Below, one piece after another: positions 1 through 12,015 of a DNA stretch of 64,000 nucleotides. The stretch is from contig NC_092409.1 of assembly GCF_009017415.1 (NCBI RefSeq), positions 4,154,001-4,218,000 of the forward strand, given 5' to 3'. Numbering within the stretch: the first letter of the stretch is position 1; each line of letters begins with the position of its first letter. The notes below the pieces were generated by a model. It was not told the DNA's origin. It searched no databases and worked only from the letters and a program-made list of their open reading frames with translations. The translations under genes were made by a program, and so were the position numbers. Source of the stretch: Aspergillus flavus (lineage: Eukaryota > Ascomycota > Eurotiomycetes > Eurotiales > Aspergillaceae).

Positions 1-1
1 A

Positions 2-1856
2 CACACTCCGGACGGCCCTATTTCCGAGTACTCGATCCAACGCCAATCCCGAGCCTCTCGCATAGCTTGTTACATTCCCGTGCCTCCACCGAAGCTACCA
101 GATTCAGCTATTGGAAAACCCGAACAATCCACCTTTGCAGTTTCAATCACGTTACTGAATCCTGGACAAGATGTGCCCTACTCTACCCCGAAATCGACAC
201 CGGAAAACCCCACACCTAAGCCCAAGGTTGTTGGGGGCCTTCCCGGCCAAACGGCAGAGCGAGGCCAATATAGTAGCATGGTGGCACCGTACCAGCCGCT
301 GACAAACTCTCCGAACGAGACGGTCGCAGCCTATATCTACTTCGACGGGCGACAAAAGGAAGAGGTCGCTACTTTGCTCCGAAGAGGCGAGGAGACCTGG
401 GTAAACTCACGATGGGTCAGTGTTCCCGAGTCCGAAGGAGGTGGCCTTGCTGAACGGGAGTTCCTCTTCCGTGAGGTGGGGTTGGAGCGCTGGCTCAATG
501 GCTTAGATCTGGAGGGTAAGGATGTGGCCGCGAAGATTGAGCGGAGACGGCAGAAGATGGAAAAACGCCGCTTGAAGCGTGCATCGGTCGATGACACCGG
601 TGATCTGGACATGGATGCTAAGGCAGACAAGCATGACAAGGGAATCATGCGCTATGGTAACGACGCGAAATCACCTCTTGAGGACGTTTCGGATGATGAC
701 ATGTCTTTCTCCGATTCGGACGACGACCCTATTCCTGAGTCTGCAGGACAGATCAAAGTGGCTCTGTTCCGTGTTCTGGCCTCGGGGGAAATCAAACGTG
801 GTGAATACTCGCCACAGTTCGATGCCCATGATGACGACGACGAAGCCCAGCAAGGCGGGAATGGCGGGACAGACGCAGATATCGACCATACAACAAGTTT
901 TGCAAAGCCCAAGACACTCGATCCCAAGACTATCAGCACACAAACGGTTACTGGTATTGATCCATCCGACAAGCCTTATGCTATTTTTACATTCATGTAT
1001 AGAGGAGAGCGTATGTCGACCATCTCTTCAAGATATGTCTTCTACCCTACTGACTATTTATAGGGCAATTGCAGAAGATGGGCATGTTAAAAGATCCTAA
1101 GTCGCAAGAAACTCCTGGCTCGGCAAAGCGCAGATCACTTCAGCCGGACTTCGCTAATATTGGACCCTTGAAACCCGGTGGTACAGTTGGATTCTTGAAT
1201 TTCCGTGACAGCACCGAGAACAAGCAGAAGGGAAAGAAAAACAAGACCGCTGGAGATGACGATATGGACAGTGACGATGATGACGATGATTCGATATTGG
1301 GTAAAGCCGACGATGAAGAAGCCAAGGAGGATGATCAGCATCTGTCACCAGACGATATTAGACGCCAGGGGGAACTGGCTGAGGGCGTTCGCAAGATCAA
1401 GGCAAGTGGGACCCAAGGCTTTTGCCTTAAGTTGCGCTAACGGAAATACAGCTCAAACGCCAGCACTCCTCAGCATCTCTGGGCACTAGTACCCCCAAAA
1501 CGGATACCGCTAGCCCCCAGCCATCCGGAGAGACTCCTGCAGCGTCCAGTATCTCCACGACCCCTCCAACTGCACCAGCAGTCCTTGCCGGCATACCCGA
1601 GGTCCCCAAGCCTGCGGCAAATAGTCTGAACGGAGAGTTCGTGGGAAGCCCATTGAAGAAACAAAGAGCCAGTGTATCCCAAGCGGATGAGAACGCTCTG
1701 CGACGGAGGATCGAATCGGGGTTGTCTCAACCCGTCAGCGGAGCTTTGGATAGTGCCGCTTCAGAGGGGCATCAAACTGCAGGGGCGAGTTCCAATCCCT
1801 TTGAGGCCCAGCCCCAGAAACCAGACCCACGGGAGAATGAGGACGAAGAGCTGTGA
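2..1856 (+). CDS. DUF7918-like acidic nuclear-type protein, 5' partial, three exons
   Basis: The reading frame is open from base 2, so the true start lies left of the window. Exons are 2-1010, 1064-1401 and 1452-1856. The visible N-terminal part (from HTPDGPISEY) has a globular region containing YIYFDGRQ and FLFREVGLERWLNGLDL, a pattern that resembles the fungal DUF7918 family. A basic stretch (KIERRRQKMEKRRLKR), several Asp/Glu-rich runs and a Ser/Thr/Pro-rich tail ending in NEDEEL follow. The basic and acidic low-complexity segments suggest a nuclear protein, but no function is known to me. The first intron (53 nt) is ordinary GT-AG. The second (1402-1451) starts with GCAAGT, so it is a GC-AG intron; using it restores one frame to the stop at 1854-1856. 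I am confident of the gene and moderately confident of the family. Confidence 0.8.
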
Positions 1857-2647
1857 TGAAACTATCTCGATGACATATTATTAGTTATATGAACTTATTG
1901 GGTTCGACATGTCTTTCAAAAGGGATTTCCCATCACGACCTCGTCGGAACACTAACTGACAATCTTCGATAATCTATATCCTGAGCTTTACTTATTCATT
2001 TGTTTTGGCTGGCGCGCATGCAAAGTATGTGGACAACATTTCTTCTCTTTTGGTTGTTGTGTTTGGATTTGGGGGAAACTCTCAAAAGATTATCCTGATG
2101 ACTATGGTGGATTGGCGTAAGTGAACCGATCGAATGCCACCTGGTTGGTTCTCCTTCTTTTCTTTTTCTACCTGCTTTGGGACTTTCACTACTTCTTTTT
2201 TAACGTCTTGACGATGATAACGACGGTATGGAGATTATTTTGGATTGTGTGCATGTATTGGCACTACCTTATGCTGGATGGTCCTAGGGCTTTTGCCTAC
2301 AAGGATCTAGAATTCTTACGTGGTATTTGGAAAAGGTCTGGGCTATAAGTTAATCACTATAGAATAAATGGATTACGCAAGGTGCAAACATACGATTGAT
2401 CGAACCTGAAGAAACAGTTCGCCTATTCGGTAGTTTTTCTTTTCGGTTTCCCTTTATCTTATCGTCCGGAGACTACATAGTATTTTAAATAATTTAAATT
2501 TACCCCCCGCAACGTCACACCCCCACCATTTTTTCCACCCACCCAAAAGACGCAGATGGACACAGGTCTCTAAACCAAAAGCCCTTACCCTTTTGCTCTT
2601 AGATCTCAAGTGAAATTATAACATTTTACACACAAAACATCGTCAAC
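1857..2647. other. Intergenic: terminator of the DUF7918-like gene and oligoribonuclease promoter
   Basis: No supported gene. A 75-codon hydrophobic frame at 2121-2348 begins with GTG and has no splice context, so I leave it out. The last 150 bases before the next start are C/A-rich, as is common in promoter-proximal DNA of these fungi. Confidence 0.6.
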
Positions 2648-3291
2648 ATGCCATTGGCACGCTCATTCGATCCACTAGTGTGGATAGACTGCGAAGTACG
2701 CACTCTCCCCTTCGACCCTACCACCACTGTGATACCTAATACACGCCCCAATCACACAAACAGATGACAGGCCTGGATTCCGAAAAGGACCAAATCATCC
2801 AAGTGTGCTGCTTCGTCACGGACGCCAACCTCCAACTCCTCGATCCCCACGGCTTCGAAACCGTCATCCACGCCTCCAAGACCACCATGGACAACATGTC
2901 ACAATGGTGCATTGACACTCATGGCCGTACGGGATTAACCGCCGCCGTCCTCGCCTCCACCGTCACACCTGAATCTGCTGCCTCCGAGCTACTGGCGTAC
3001 ATTCAACGATATGTGCCCCAGCCGCGCACGGCGCTGTTGGCGGGAAATAGCGTACATGCGGACAAGGCTTTCTTGTCGCGGGGTCCCTATGCGAAGGTCC
3101 TAGAATGGTTGCATTATCGGATCTTGGATGTGAGCACCCTCAAGGAGGCAGCGAGACGATGGGCTGCGGATGAGTTGTTGGCTGCTGTGCCTAGGAAGAA
3201 GGAGGTGCATTTGGCGAAGGATGATATTTTAGAAAGCATTGAGGAAATGCGATTCTATAAGGAGAGGCTGTTTGGGAGTGAAGGAAAATGA
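2648..3291 (+). CDS. rex2: Oligoribonuclease (DEDDh 3'-5' exonuclease, REX2/REXO2/Orn family)
   Basis: Exons 2648-2695 and 2764-3291 encode 191 aa. The protein should degrade very short RNA (nanoRNA) to mononucleotides. In fungi the relatives are mainly mitochondrial, though no clear targeting peptide is visible with this start. Motifs seen are WIDCEMTGLD (ExoI, catalytic D14 and E16), NSVHADKAFL (ExoII), YRILDVSTLKEAARRW (ExoIII) and the terminal His/Asp block VHLAKDDILESIEE. This is the complete DEDDh set, and the length fits the family (about 180-200 aa). The 68-nt intron falls directly after the catalytic Glu of ExoI, so the short first exon is essential. The ATG at 2648 is chosen because it is the only one in frame before WIDCE. 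The next ATG, at 2764, would remove the first two catalytic residues. Confidence 0.93.
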
Positions 3292-4948
3292 ATAGAGGGC
3301 TGCTTAGACGGACTTCTAGTTGACCACTGCTGCTATTAATACTGCTGCAGTGTATGGACGCCAACGCTTGGGTAGGTTGTGTTGATTTACTATACCCGAC
3401 AGAGCACGCCACCTCTCTAGAAGCAGGGGTTTTGTCCTTCTGGCTCGCATTGCCATGAACTATGTCAAGGGAGATATCTGACTGCCCCTCGGAATCTGCT
3501 CTACTGTGTTAATGTGGGGCCAGAAAGCAGTGTACCGCGAACACCCCTCTGTGTATCCGATAACACCTCGATTTAATCACTTCTTGATTCACAATCTCGA
3601 AAATGTAAACAGTCACAGTCATGGTGACGTGAAAGGATAAACAGATTGCTATTGCTTTCATATTGGGGCTATTTGATCACTTGGTACGAAGTACTCCCTG
3701 CAATCTTAGGGCTTACCGAGGGGTCTAGATTGGAATTCATTCATAAGCAAAAGTGATAAGAGGATGTGTCATGTGTCATCCTCCCACCATTTCTCTGCGA
3801 TCTTCCTGGATTGTCGACAGCAGATGCAGTGAAAGAGCCCATCGATTGGTATTTCGGGGTCGATGAGTTGTCCATGTATGGTTCTGACGGGGTTAAACGG
3901 CCCAATCATCCAAAGGGGTCCGTCCGTGTCCCAAGGTTTAGAGCTGCAGCTATTAAAATAGCTCCATTGGGACCTGTCCAACAATCAAGTAGATGAAGAG
4001 GGATAATTTGGCATTTTCTTCTCACCTTTCGTCAAAGTGGATATTCGTGTAGAAAAGGGGGAGACTCATAATAAATAGAATGTCTTAGAAATAGTTTCTA
4101 TCACGGATCTATTTTTAAAATTTAGCTAATTGTTTCTCGACGAGCTGAGGTCTTTGCCGCGTTCCATGGGTGTCGTCGCCGCCTTTGTGCAGGTACCTGA
4201 GCCTTCAAGCCACTCACTGATAGTTCATGAACACGCACCATTCTGACCAATGTATTCGCTCAGGCTACTACTACTCTTTTGTGGCAGAGCCGGATGCTAG
4301 AGGTGCTTTTATCTCTTTGTTCCGAAGAGTGAGGTATTTAATCCCTCCATTGTTCAATTGAGAGAACTTTATATCTCTTCTCTTTTGTAACGGTCCATCA
4401 AAAAAGGCGCTTTCGACTACTATCGGAATCACGCTACGTACTTGTTTGTTCTGTGACAATCGTGAACTCGTGGTACAGGTGGTAATAGGTAGATCTATCC
4501 ATCTCAAAGGGCCCAAAGCTTAGAAGATGCCACTTTGCCTGAGATTCTCTTTTAAATCAAAGGCAAGCTTTTCTGTTTCAATATATCCTTCATTGACCGA
4601 GTTGTACGTAGATCATGCTTGGATAAGCCCAGTACTAGGGACGAGAATAGCCCTTTGTTGGACTATACAGACTTATTCTCTATAGAAGGCACTTGCCATG
4701 TTAGCAACTACTACCAGAATTAGAATCCTCTTGCAATATTCGAGTATGGTTCGCATTTTGTCTAATTCGAACAAATCTACCTACACAGAATTTGGATGCC
4801 CCCGTTACCATTTGATCTATAGGCAAGTCACTACCAGTATCTATCATATACGAGTCTTTGCCCACGGCCATTTACAGAAGACGATTTCTACTTCTAGTCT
4901 TTCTCGTCTCACCCTTTACTTAATCATAACAACCCGACACATTGCTGA
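3292..4948. other. Long non-coding stretch downstream of rex2
   Basis: About 1.6 kb without a supportable gene. Short open frames on both strands (for example 3766-3996) have no splice partners or recognisable motifs. The base composition is AT-leaning and looks like the remnant-bearing DNA that follows. Confidence 0.5.
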
Positions 4949-5408
4949 CTCTACAGCAGCAGTGCCAAACCTATATTTGATACCAAGGGAGTCGATCAGG
5001 CCTGGCCCCACGCTATATCCTTCTTCCGTGACCTCCTGCAGCCCACCCATGTCTACCGATGACGGCTTCATAGAGGAACACTATCGTGCTGGGGGTCCAA
5101 ACCTTTGCGAGTTTCCTCCTGTGTTTTGCAATCCTATCCAAAGTGAAAATGTTCCTATGCGAGATGTTCTAGCTATCGCAAAGAAGTGGAATATACCTGT
5201 AATAACCTTCTATCTTGGTGATTTCAGGCCACGATTCAACCTCTCAAAGAAGTCGGCGTCCACTATACGCCTCAGAGCGCCAAGAGAGTCTAAGGAACGC
5301 TGGTTGGGAGCTGCCCGGGAGATATATCAATGTTTATGTGGAAACGGCCTTCATCATTTTGCAATAGAGATCCTGGATCAATCTTGTGACATTAGTGCTC
5401 ATATCTGA
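4949..5408 (+). pseudogene. Decayed coding remnant in two frames, unknown fungal protein
   Basis: Two protein-like segments lie next to each other in different frames. The first (about 4957-5065), after a plausible acceptor CTGACTCTACAG, reads SSAKPIFDTKGVDQAWPHAI and continues to LLQPTHVYR before a TGA. The second begins in another frame at about 5050 and includes HYRAGGPNLCEFPPVF, KKWNIPVITFYLGDFRPR and ESKERWLGAAREIYQCL, then stops at 5406-5408. Both look like real protein (amphipathic, normal composition), unlike nearby shadow frames. There is no convincing ATG, and no intron I could place joins them. It may be a frameshifted gene or two pieces of a rearranged one. I do not recognise the family securely. 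Confidence 0.4.
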
Positions 5409-5714
5409 CCATACGAATCTGTGGGGGATGACTGAAGTGAGTATACCAAGCATAGAAAATTGATACGCCGATTATTTAAATTGTTGAAACTTCTACAATT
5501 TTCACCCTGTACTGTATAGATGTACTGTACCTTCCGCGCACGCACTTGGAGCAGTTGCCCCCACGCGCGGGGCCTCGATCCCTGGGCAAAAAACAAGAGC
5601 GGCGTTAAGTGGGGCGGAAGAGGGGCATTGATTTGGGCCTTTGGGCCTGAGGTGTACATACATGAAATCATGCTGATGACGGCAGCGCGAGTGTCAACTC
5701 GCATGGTTTTAGCT

Positions 5715-5886
5715 TGAGTGGGTTGCCCCTCCTTTATTTATCTTCCCTCTCTCTCTCTCCTCCCCCAATTGTCGGTGAGCAATTTCAATTCCCTATATAA
5801 TATACTTGCATCTTCTTCTCCTTTCTTATTCTTTTCTTCTCTCTTTCCCTTTCTTCTCCCTCTCTCATAACACTATCCTTGTCACC
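5715..5886 (+). promoter_or_regulatory. Core promoter and CT-rich leader of phosphoglucomutase
   Basis: A TATA-like element (TATATAATATA, about 5794-5804) lies roughly 85 bases before the ATG. It is set within long pyrimidine tracts (CTCTCTCTCTCC near 5747; TTCTTCTCC-type runs at about 5810-5868). Pyrimidine-rich blocks next to the start are typical of highly expressed housekeeping genes in filamentous fungi. The start context is CACCATGTCC, a good Kozak match. Confidence 0.6.
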
Positions 5887-7684
<1,798 letters not shown>

Positions 7685-7926
7685 GTGACAATGATTTGAT
7701 GTTTGTAAATATTGTGCCACAAGCGCCTTGAGGCGCAGAGTTATATGATGGGAGCAAAAACCATCCATGGACAGGTTTCATTCTAAGATAGTTAATCGCA
7801 TAGCAGTATAATCATAACTCATTCCAGTCCATAACCGGTTCATCACAGTGCGCCATAACGTCATATCGTATCATTAACCTTCCTCAAAATACCACTGCCG
7901 TCATGACAACGACCAGAACCAACAAC

Positions 7927-9672
7927 TTAATCACAAGCCGACCTCGTCCTCAGCGAATCTCGAAGCTTCCCCTCCCACCAATCCTTCCACCGAACCACCT
8001 TCTCCTCCCTCCTCGCCTCTTCCGCCGCGAACACAACCGCATGACTCCTCACCGCTTCCTCCAGCGTACAGCCCACGAAGCACCTCTGCGCACGCTCAAC
8101 CTCCCACCCCTGATTAATCACGGCATCCACGGCACGGACAAAGCTCCTCGCCAGACCGTAGTCGCCTCCACCATGAGACTCCTTCTCTTCGGGCGGCTGC
8201 CGCGGCACCTCAATAGACCGGGTTGACCGGGTCGCGAAGCTGTAAATATCAATATTCCGCGAATCGTAAGTGATTTCACCCTGGGTACCGTAAACACGAC
8301 CTCGCCGTTCACACTGTTTCTCTGTTGGTGCGATCATATGGAATATGGCTGTTTTAGAAGTTCGTGGATAATAGTCATTGATAGTTGTGTTGAAGTCAAG
8401 GGGTTCATCATCCCAGGTAAGAGTGACGACCTGGTCGTCGCAAACATTGTTATCGGATTCGTAAACGCACCGACCGTACCAGGGTCTCGCGGCGATATCC
8501 TTATCTTCTGTTTCGGGAGAGTAATCTTCTTCCAGACGACGGAGGAGGTGGGCCTCTGCTGCTCTGATCTGTTCTTCCTCGGACAGAGAGGAGGTGCTCC
8601 GGACTACATCCTCGATATCTGGACAGACGATGTTGACAGGCCATTCGTAGTCGGCTCTTACGACGTGCATGTCGCGGTAGATCTTGATGGCGCTATAGTT
8701 ACATTGCCTCTCCGCGGGACAAGAGAGGCAGTTTGTTGCCGTAGTGGCGGCGCGGGGTTTTCTGGATTTGCGAAACTGGGTCAGGGAGCCAGAGGAGGAG
8801 ATGGTGCGCGGGAGATGCGGTTGTTGGCGCTTGAAGTACTCCTGCTGCTGTTGTGCAGAGAGGTTGGCGTCTGCGGGGAGTGGTGGCGGGGAACAAAGAA
8901 GCCAGAGGATGAAGTCGAGGTCGTGACAGGATTTGGTGAGCAGGGAGCCGTCGCCTTCGGGCGTTGCTCGTCGCCAGTTCCCGCGGACGTAGCTGTGTGC
9001 GAAGTGCCACCATCCAACCGGTTCGCAGTGTTCCATTGAGACGATGTCGCCGATGGTACGGTCCTCGAGGAGGAGCTTTCGGAGGAGGATGTTGTGCGGA
9101 CTGTATCGGAGGACGTGGCCTATTGAAAAGATGGTTGATGGGGAAGAGGAGGGTGATAAGCCCCCTTCTTCCTTTGGTAGTAGGGCGCGGTAGACGGTCA
9201 AGCAGTCGGATAGTGAGAGGGCGAGCGGCTTCTCGCACAAAATGTGAAGCTGTAACGGGGCGATGGCTTGTAGAATCTCAACGTGGGTTTCGTCCAGTGT
9301 GCAGATGAACACGCCGTCTACTCCAAGGGTCGCACAATTCGTCCCATTAGTCACAGTAGTACTACTCTGTGCTCGCCGTTTGACTTCCCATCGCAGCCAA
9401 TCTCGCCAGTCTTTGAACTCCTGACCGTCCTTTGGTGTACCGCTGTCGCCCCAGATATAATTGCGGCCAAATTCCTGTCGTTTGAAGGGATGTGGCTCAG
9501 CAATCGCGTGAATCATGCCTGAGGTGGCATTTGTGACGGCCCGGGCGTAAGCATTGCCTCGCGAACCAGCGCCGATGACAAGGAAACGAAGTGATTTGGC
9601 GGAATGAGCGTGAGGTGGGGAAGGGGAAGATAAGGAAAGATCGTGAGAAGTCGGGGGATTAGGATCGCCCAT
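7927..9672 (-). CDS. Gfo/Idh/MocA-family NAD(P)-dependent oxidoreductase
   Basis: A single exon of 581 aa. The N-terminal Rossmann fold is shown by RFLVIGAGSRGNAYARAV (residues about 29-46, GxGxxG-type), followed by VDGVFICTLDETHVE and the family signature CEKPLA (Lys about 148, usually catalytic). The central KSCHDLDFILWLL supplies the conserved His/Asp of the C-terminal substrate domain. A Cys-containing insertion (CLSCPAERQCNYSA) and an acidic insertion after it make it longer than typical 350-450 aa members. Such enzymes oxidise or reduce sugars, inositols or related polyols; the substrate cannot be read from the sequence. The ATG at 9672 gives an unstructured Ser/Pro/His-rich leader of about 25 residues. 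It ends tail to tail with pgmA, 242 bases away. Confidence 0.88.
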   Translation of the reverse strand: MGDPNPPTSHDLSLSSPSPPHAHSAKSLRFLVIGAGSRGNAYARAVTNATSGMIHAIAEPHPFKRQEFGRNYIWGDSGTPKDGQEFKDWRDWLRWEVKRRAQSSTTVTNGTNCATLGVDGVFICTLDETHVEILQAIAPLQLHILCEKPLALSLSDCLTVYRALLPKEEGGLSPSSSPSTIFSIGHVLRYSPHNILLRKLLLEDRTIGDIVSMEHCEPVGWWHFAHSYVRGNWRRATPEGDGSLLTKSCHDLDFILWLLCSPPPLPADANLSAQQQQEYFKRQQPHLPRTISSSGSLTQFRKSRKPRAATTATNCLSCPAERQCNYSAIKIYRDMHVVRADYEWPVNIVCPDIEDVVRSTSSLSEEEQIRAAEAHLLRRLEEDYSPETEDKDIAARPWYGRCVYESDNNVCDDQVVTLTWDDEPLDFNTTINDYYPRTSKTAIFHMIAPTEKQCERRGRVYGTQGEITYDSRNIDIYSFATRSTRSIEVPRQPPEEKESHGGGDYGLARSFVRAVDAVINQGWEVERAQRCFVGCTLEEAVRSHAVVFAAEEARREEKVVRWKDWWEGKLRDSLRTRSACD

Positions 9673-10404
9673 GATGATGATTATTAGCCAGATAAATATG
9701 ATTAGAGACTAATTTCTGGAGGTGATTATGAAGAAAGAGAAGGAAATATGAGAAGGATGAGGGGAAGGGGGCATGTCGATTGTATCAAGTCGATGGATAC
9801 TTTATACTCCATGGAACCTCTCATCGCAACCCTGCCATCTCAGGTCACGCATGAATAACCGAGACCTAATTGGCCAGAGGCTTTTCTTTAGCGTCTTGAA
9901 TCATACTTATCACTTCGCAGAAAGAAAGAAACTCCGTTCCGGAATCCCAAGAATTAGAAATGGCCTTATCGATAACGTCGTGTACCTTAGATCTAAATAC
10001 AAATTACTAAATCCGGATCAGGAAAAACATCCATTTGCCATTAAACGTTCCATGACCATTACCCGCACAAGATTTCCCCAAAATATAACTCCACATAAAT
10101 TATTAACATACGAGAAAGAAAGATAGTTTTGACAGAAATGTGCAGGGGTTTGACAAGGAACAGTGAACTCAATTCGGGGTATCCATATAAGAAATAGAGA
10201 GTAAGAGTACAACAGGATCAGGAACATGCCAGCCTAGAAGCCCAAGGACCATTCCCGTTGCGATGGTGACACGTCCTGAAGGGAAAGAAAGAAAGTGCAA
10301 GCTCTCAGCGTATGTACAGAGCAACGCTCGTATGATATATATCCAGACATCGGACAACGAAGGGGCGCTTGCAAAGGCTAAAGGAAAGACAACAACGAAC
10401 AGGA
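9673..10404. other. Intergenic: oxidoreductase promoter and terminator of the membrane-protein gene
   Basis: No gene supported. The bases before the oxidoreductase start are purine-rich on the plus strand (pyrimidine-rich on its own strand). Short frames at 9773-10126 lack coding character. Confidence 0.6.
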
Positions 10405-12015
10405 TCATATACTCTCGGTAAATCGGCTACCGCGGCTACCATCAAAGCTTGGATGACTTCGACCCAACACATCCGGTCGCTTAGGTATAGTAGGAGACAA
10501 TGCTCCCTGCGCCAGAGGCACGATGCGCGATACAGATGGTTCGTTAGATAAACTAGCATCTGCGGAGCCAGGGATAGGTGTCCTAGCCGGGGAGGGCCGG
10601 AAAATCACAATGGGATTTGTTTCCTCGGCTTCCCTTGTATAACTCACGTCCAGCGGCATGCCATATGGGGTTGACGGAGGCGGTTGAGAGGTAGGTGAGC
10701 GTGGAAGGACCGGTGAACCTGGCGGGAAGCTCACACTTGGCTCCGACATAGTCGGCGATCCTTCCGAGAAACCGCCCCCATATCCATCTCCTCCTGACCG
10801 TAGTACAGAGGGAATCTTCCGACCGGAAATCTTCTGGAATCCACGCTCGCTGGTGCTAGAATCTAAGGTGCTTTCTGTATGAGTAGAGAGGCGCGATTGT
10901 CTCCAACGTTTCATGAACGCTGGCGCAAAGTATGAGGCCGTGAATAAAGGATCATTGCTAGACCGCCGCGAAACCACATCAGCTGACCTTGTTACACATC
11001 CTTCACCCACAGCAGTGCCAGTCATATCACCGGGTGGAAGGACTTCAGGGGCACGATTTTGGTATGCTCTCCGTCTCCGGAGAAGTAAGAAAACTAGGAC
11101 CACCAAAACCATAGCACCGGCCACACCACCAACTACACCACCAGCAATTTTGCCTTTAGTTTGGCTGTCGAGAGCACCAGAGCCCTGGGAAGGGGGGCTT
11201 GTCGCTGAAGTAGTCGGTCCAGTAGTCAAAGGTGTCTGTTCGGTAGCTGTCGGTCCCGATCCTCCATCCCATCCATATGAGGCGCCGCCTCCGGTGCCGG
11301 AGGGCAATGAAGTTGTAGTAAGCTCAGACGTGGTAGAGGTTGTAGAGTATGTAGAAGTTGAGGATTTCGTGGTTGTGCTGGAAGATGAGCCTGAGCTAGA
11401 ACTAGACGTTGACGAAGTTTGGCTAGAACTGGAGGATGAAGAACTCGTTGTGGTGGAGACTATAGTGCTGGAAGATGACTGAGGCATCTCACTAGAGCTC
11501 ACAGGCGAGAGAGGTATTTGGGAAGCGAAGGTATCGGAAGCAGAAGATATTACAGGAAGAGAAGTAGGCGAAGTCGAGAAATCATGACTAGTCGTCTCAG
11601 ACGAAGTATCAGCTGTTGCGGTAGGTGAAGCAGAAGAAGCAGTCAGGTTTTCTTCGGAAGAGGCAGTCGGAACAGCCGGTGAGCTTTGAGCAGTGGTGAC
11701 ATCTGGTGCTGTAGGCTCAGTTGTTGGTGAGGCCGTTACTGCTGTAGCATCAGGTGTCGTCTGAGGATTATCGGTAGCAGCTATCGTGACTTGCACTGAA
11801 ACCTGGTCTTCCTGGGATATTGCGCCGTCCGTTTGGGGCTGCGACCCGTCCTGCGCTTGCCGCTTCATCCTGTCATTCGGGTCATTCACAACTTTGCCAT
11901 GGATTGAGGACTGCCCGTCGTTCGTACGCCCCGTAACATCGGCAACAGCTGTTGATCTATTAGTTCTCTTCATCAATCTGCTATACCGAGTGTGCCTATT
12001 GCCATGATGGGCCAT
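10405..12015 (-). CDS. Ser/Thr-rich single-pass membrane protein (Mid2/Wsc-like architecture)
   Basis: A single exon of 536 aa. Residues about 75-280 are a Ser/Thr/Pro mucin-like region, including runs of Ser near 180-215 expected to be heavily O-mannosylated. One transmembrane helix (about 290-312, AGGVVGGVAGAMVLVVLVFL) follows, then an RRRR stop-transfer and a cytoplasmic tail of about 220 residues rich in Ser/Pro. This layout matches fungal cell-wall stress sensors such as Mid2 or Wsc proteins. It lacks a WSC domain and an obvious cleavable signal peptide, since the N-terminus is polar (MAHHGNRHTRYSRL). A short missed upstream exon could supply one. The ATG at 12015 has a good context (CAGGATGG). 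A sensor role is inferred from architecture only. Confidence 0.75.
   Translation of the reverse strand: MAHHGNRHTRYSRLMKRTNRSTAVADVTGRTNDGQSSIHGKVVNDPNDRMKRQAQDGSQPQTDGAISQEDQVSVQVTIAATDNPQTTPDATAVTASPTTEPTAPDVTTAQSSPAVPTASSEENLTASSASPTATADTSSETTSHDFSTSPTSLPVISSASDTFASQIPLSPVSSSEMPQSSSSTIVSTTTSSSSSSSSQTSSTSSSSSGSSSSTTTKSSTSTYSTTSTTSELTTTSLPSGTGGGASYGWDGGSGPTATEQTPLTTGPTTSATSPPSQGSGALDSQTKGKIAGGVVGGVAGAMVLVVLVFLLLRRRRAYQNRAPEVLPPGDMTGTAVGEGCVTRSADVVSRRSSNDPLFTASYFAPAFMKRWRQSRLSTHTESTLDSSTSERGFQKISGRKIPSVLRSGGDGYGGGFSEGSPTMSEPSVSFPPGSPVLPRSPTSQPPPSTPYGMPLDVSYTREAEETNPIVIFRPSPARTPIPGSADASLSNEPSVSRIVPLAQGALSPTIPKRPDVLGRSHPSFDGSRGSRFTESI

Noticed and set aside
2121..2348. A 75-codon very hydrophobic plus-strand frame
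   Set aside because: Starts with GTG in T-rich DNA; the hydrophobicity follows from base composition.
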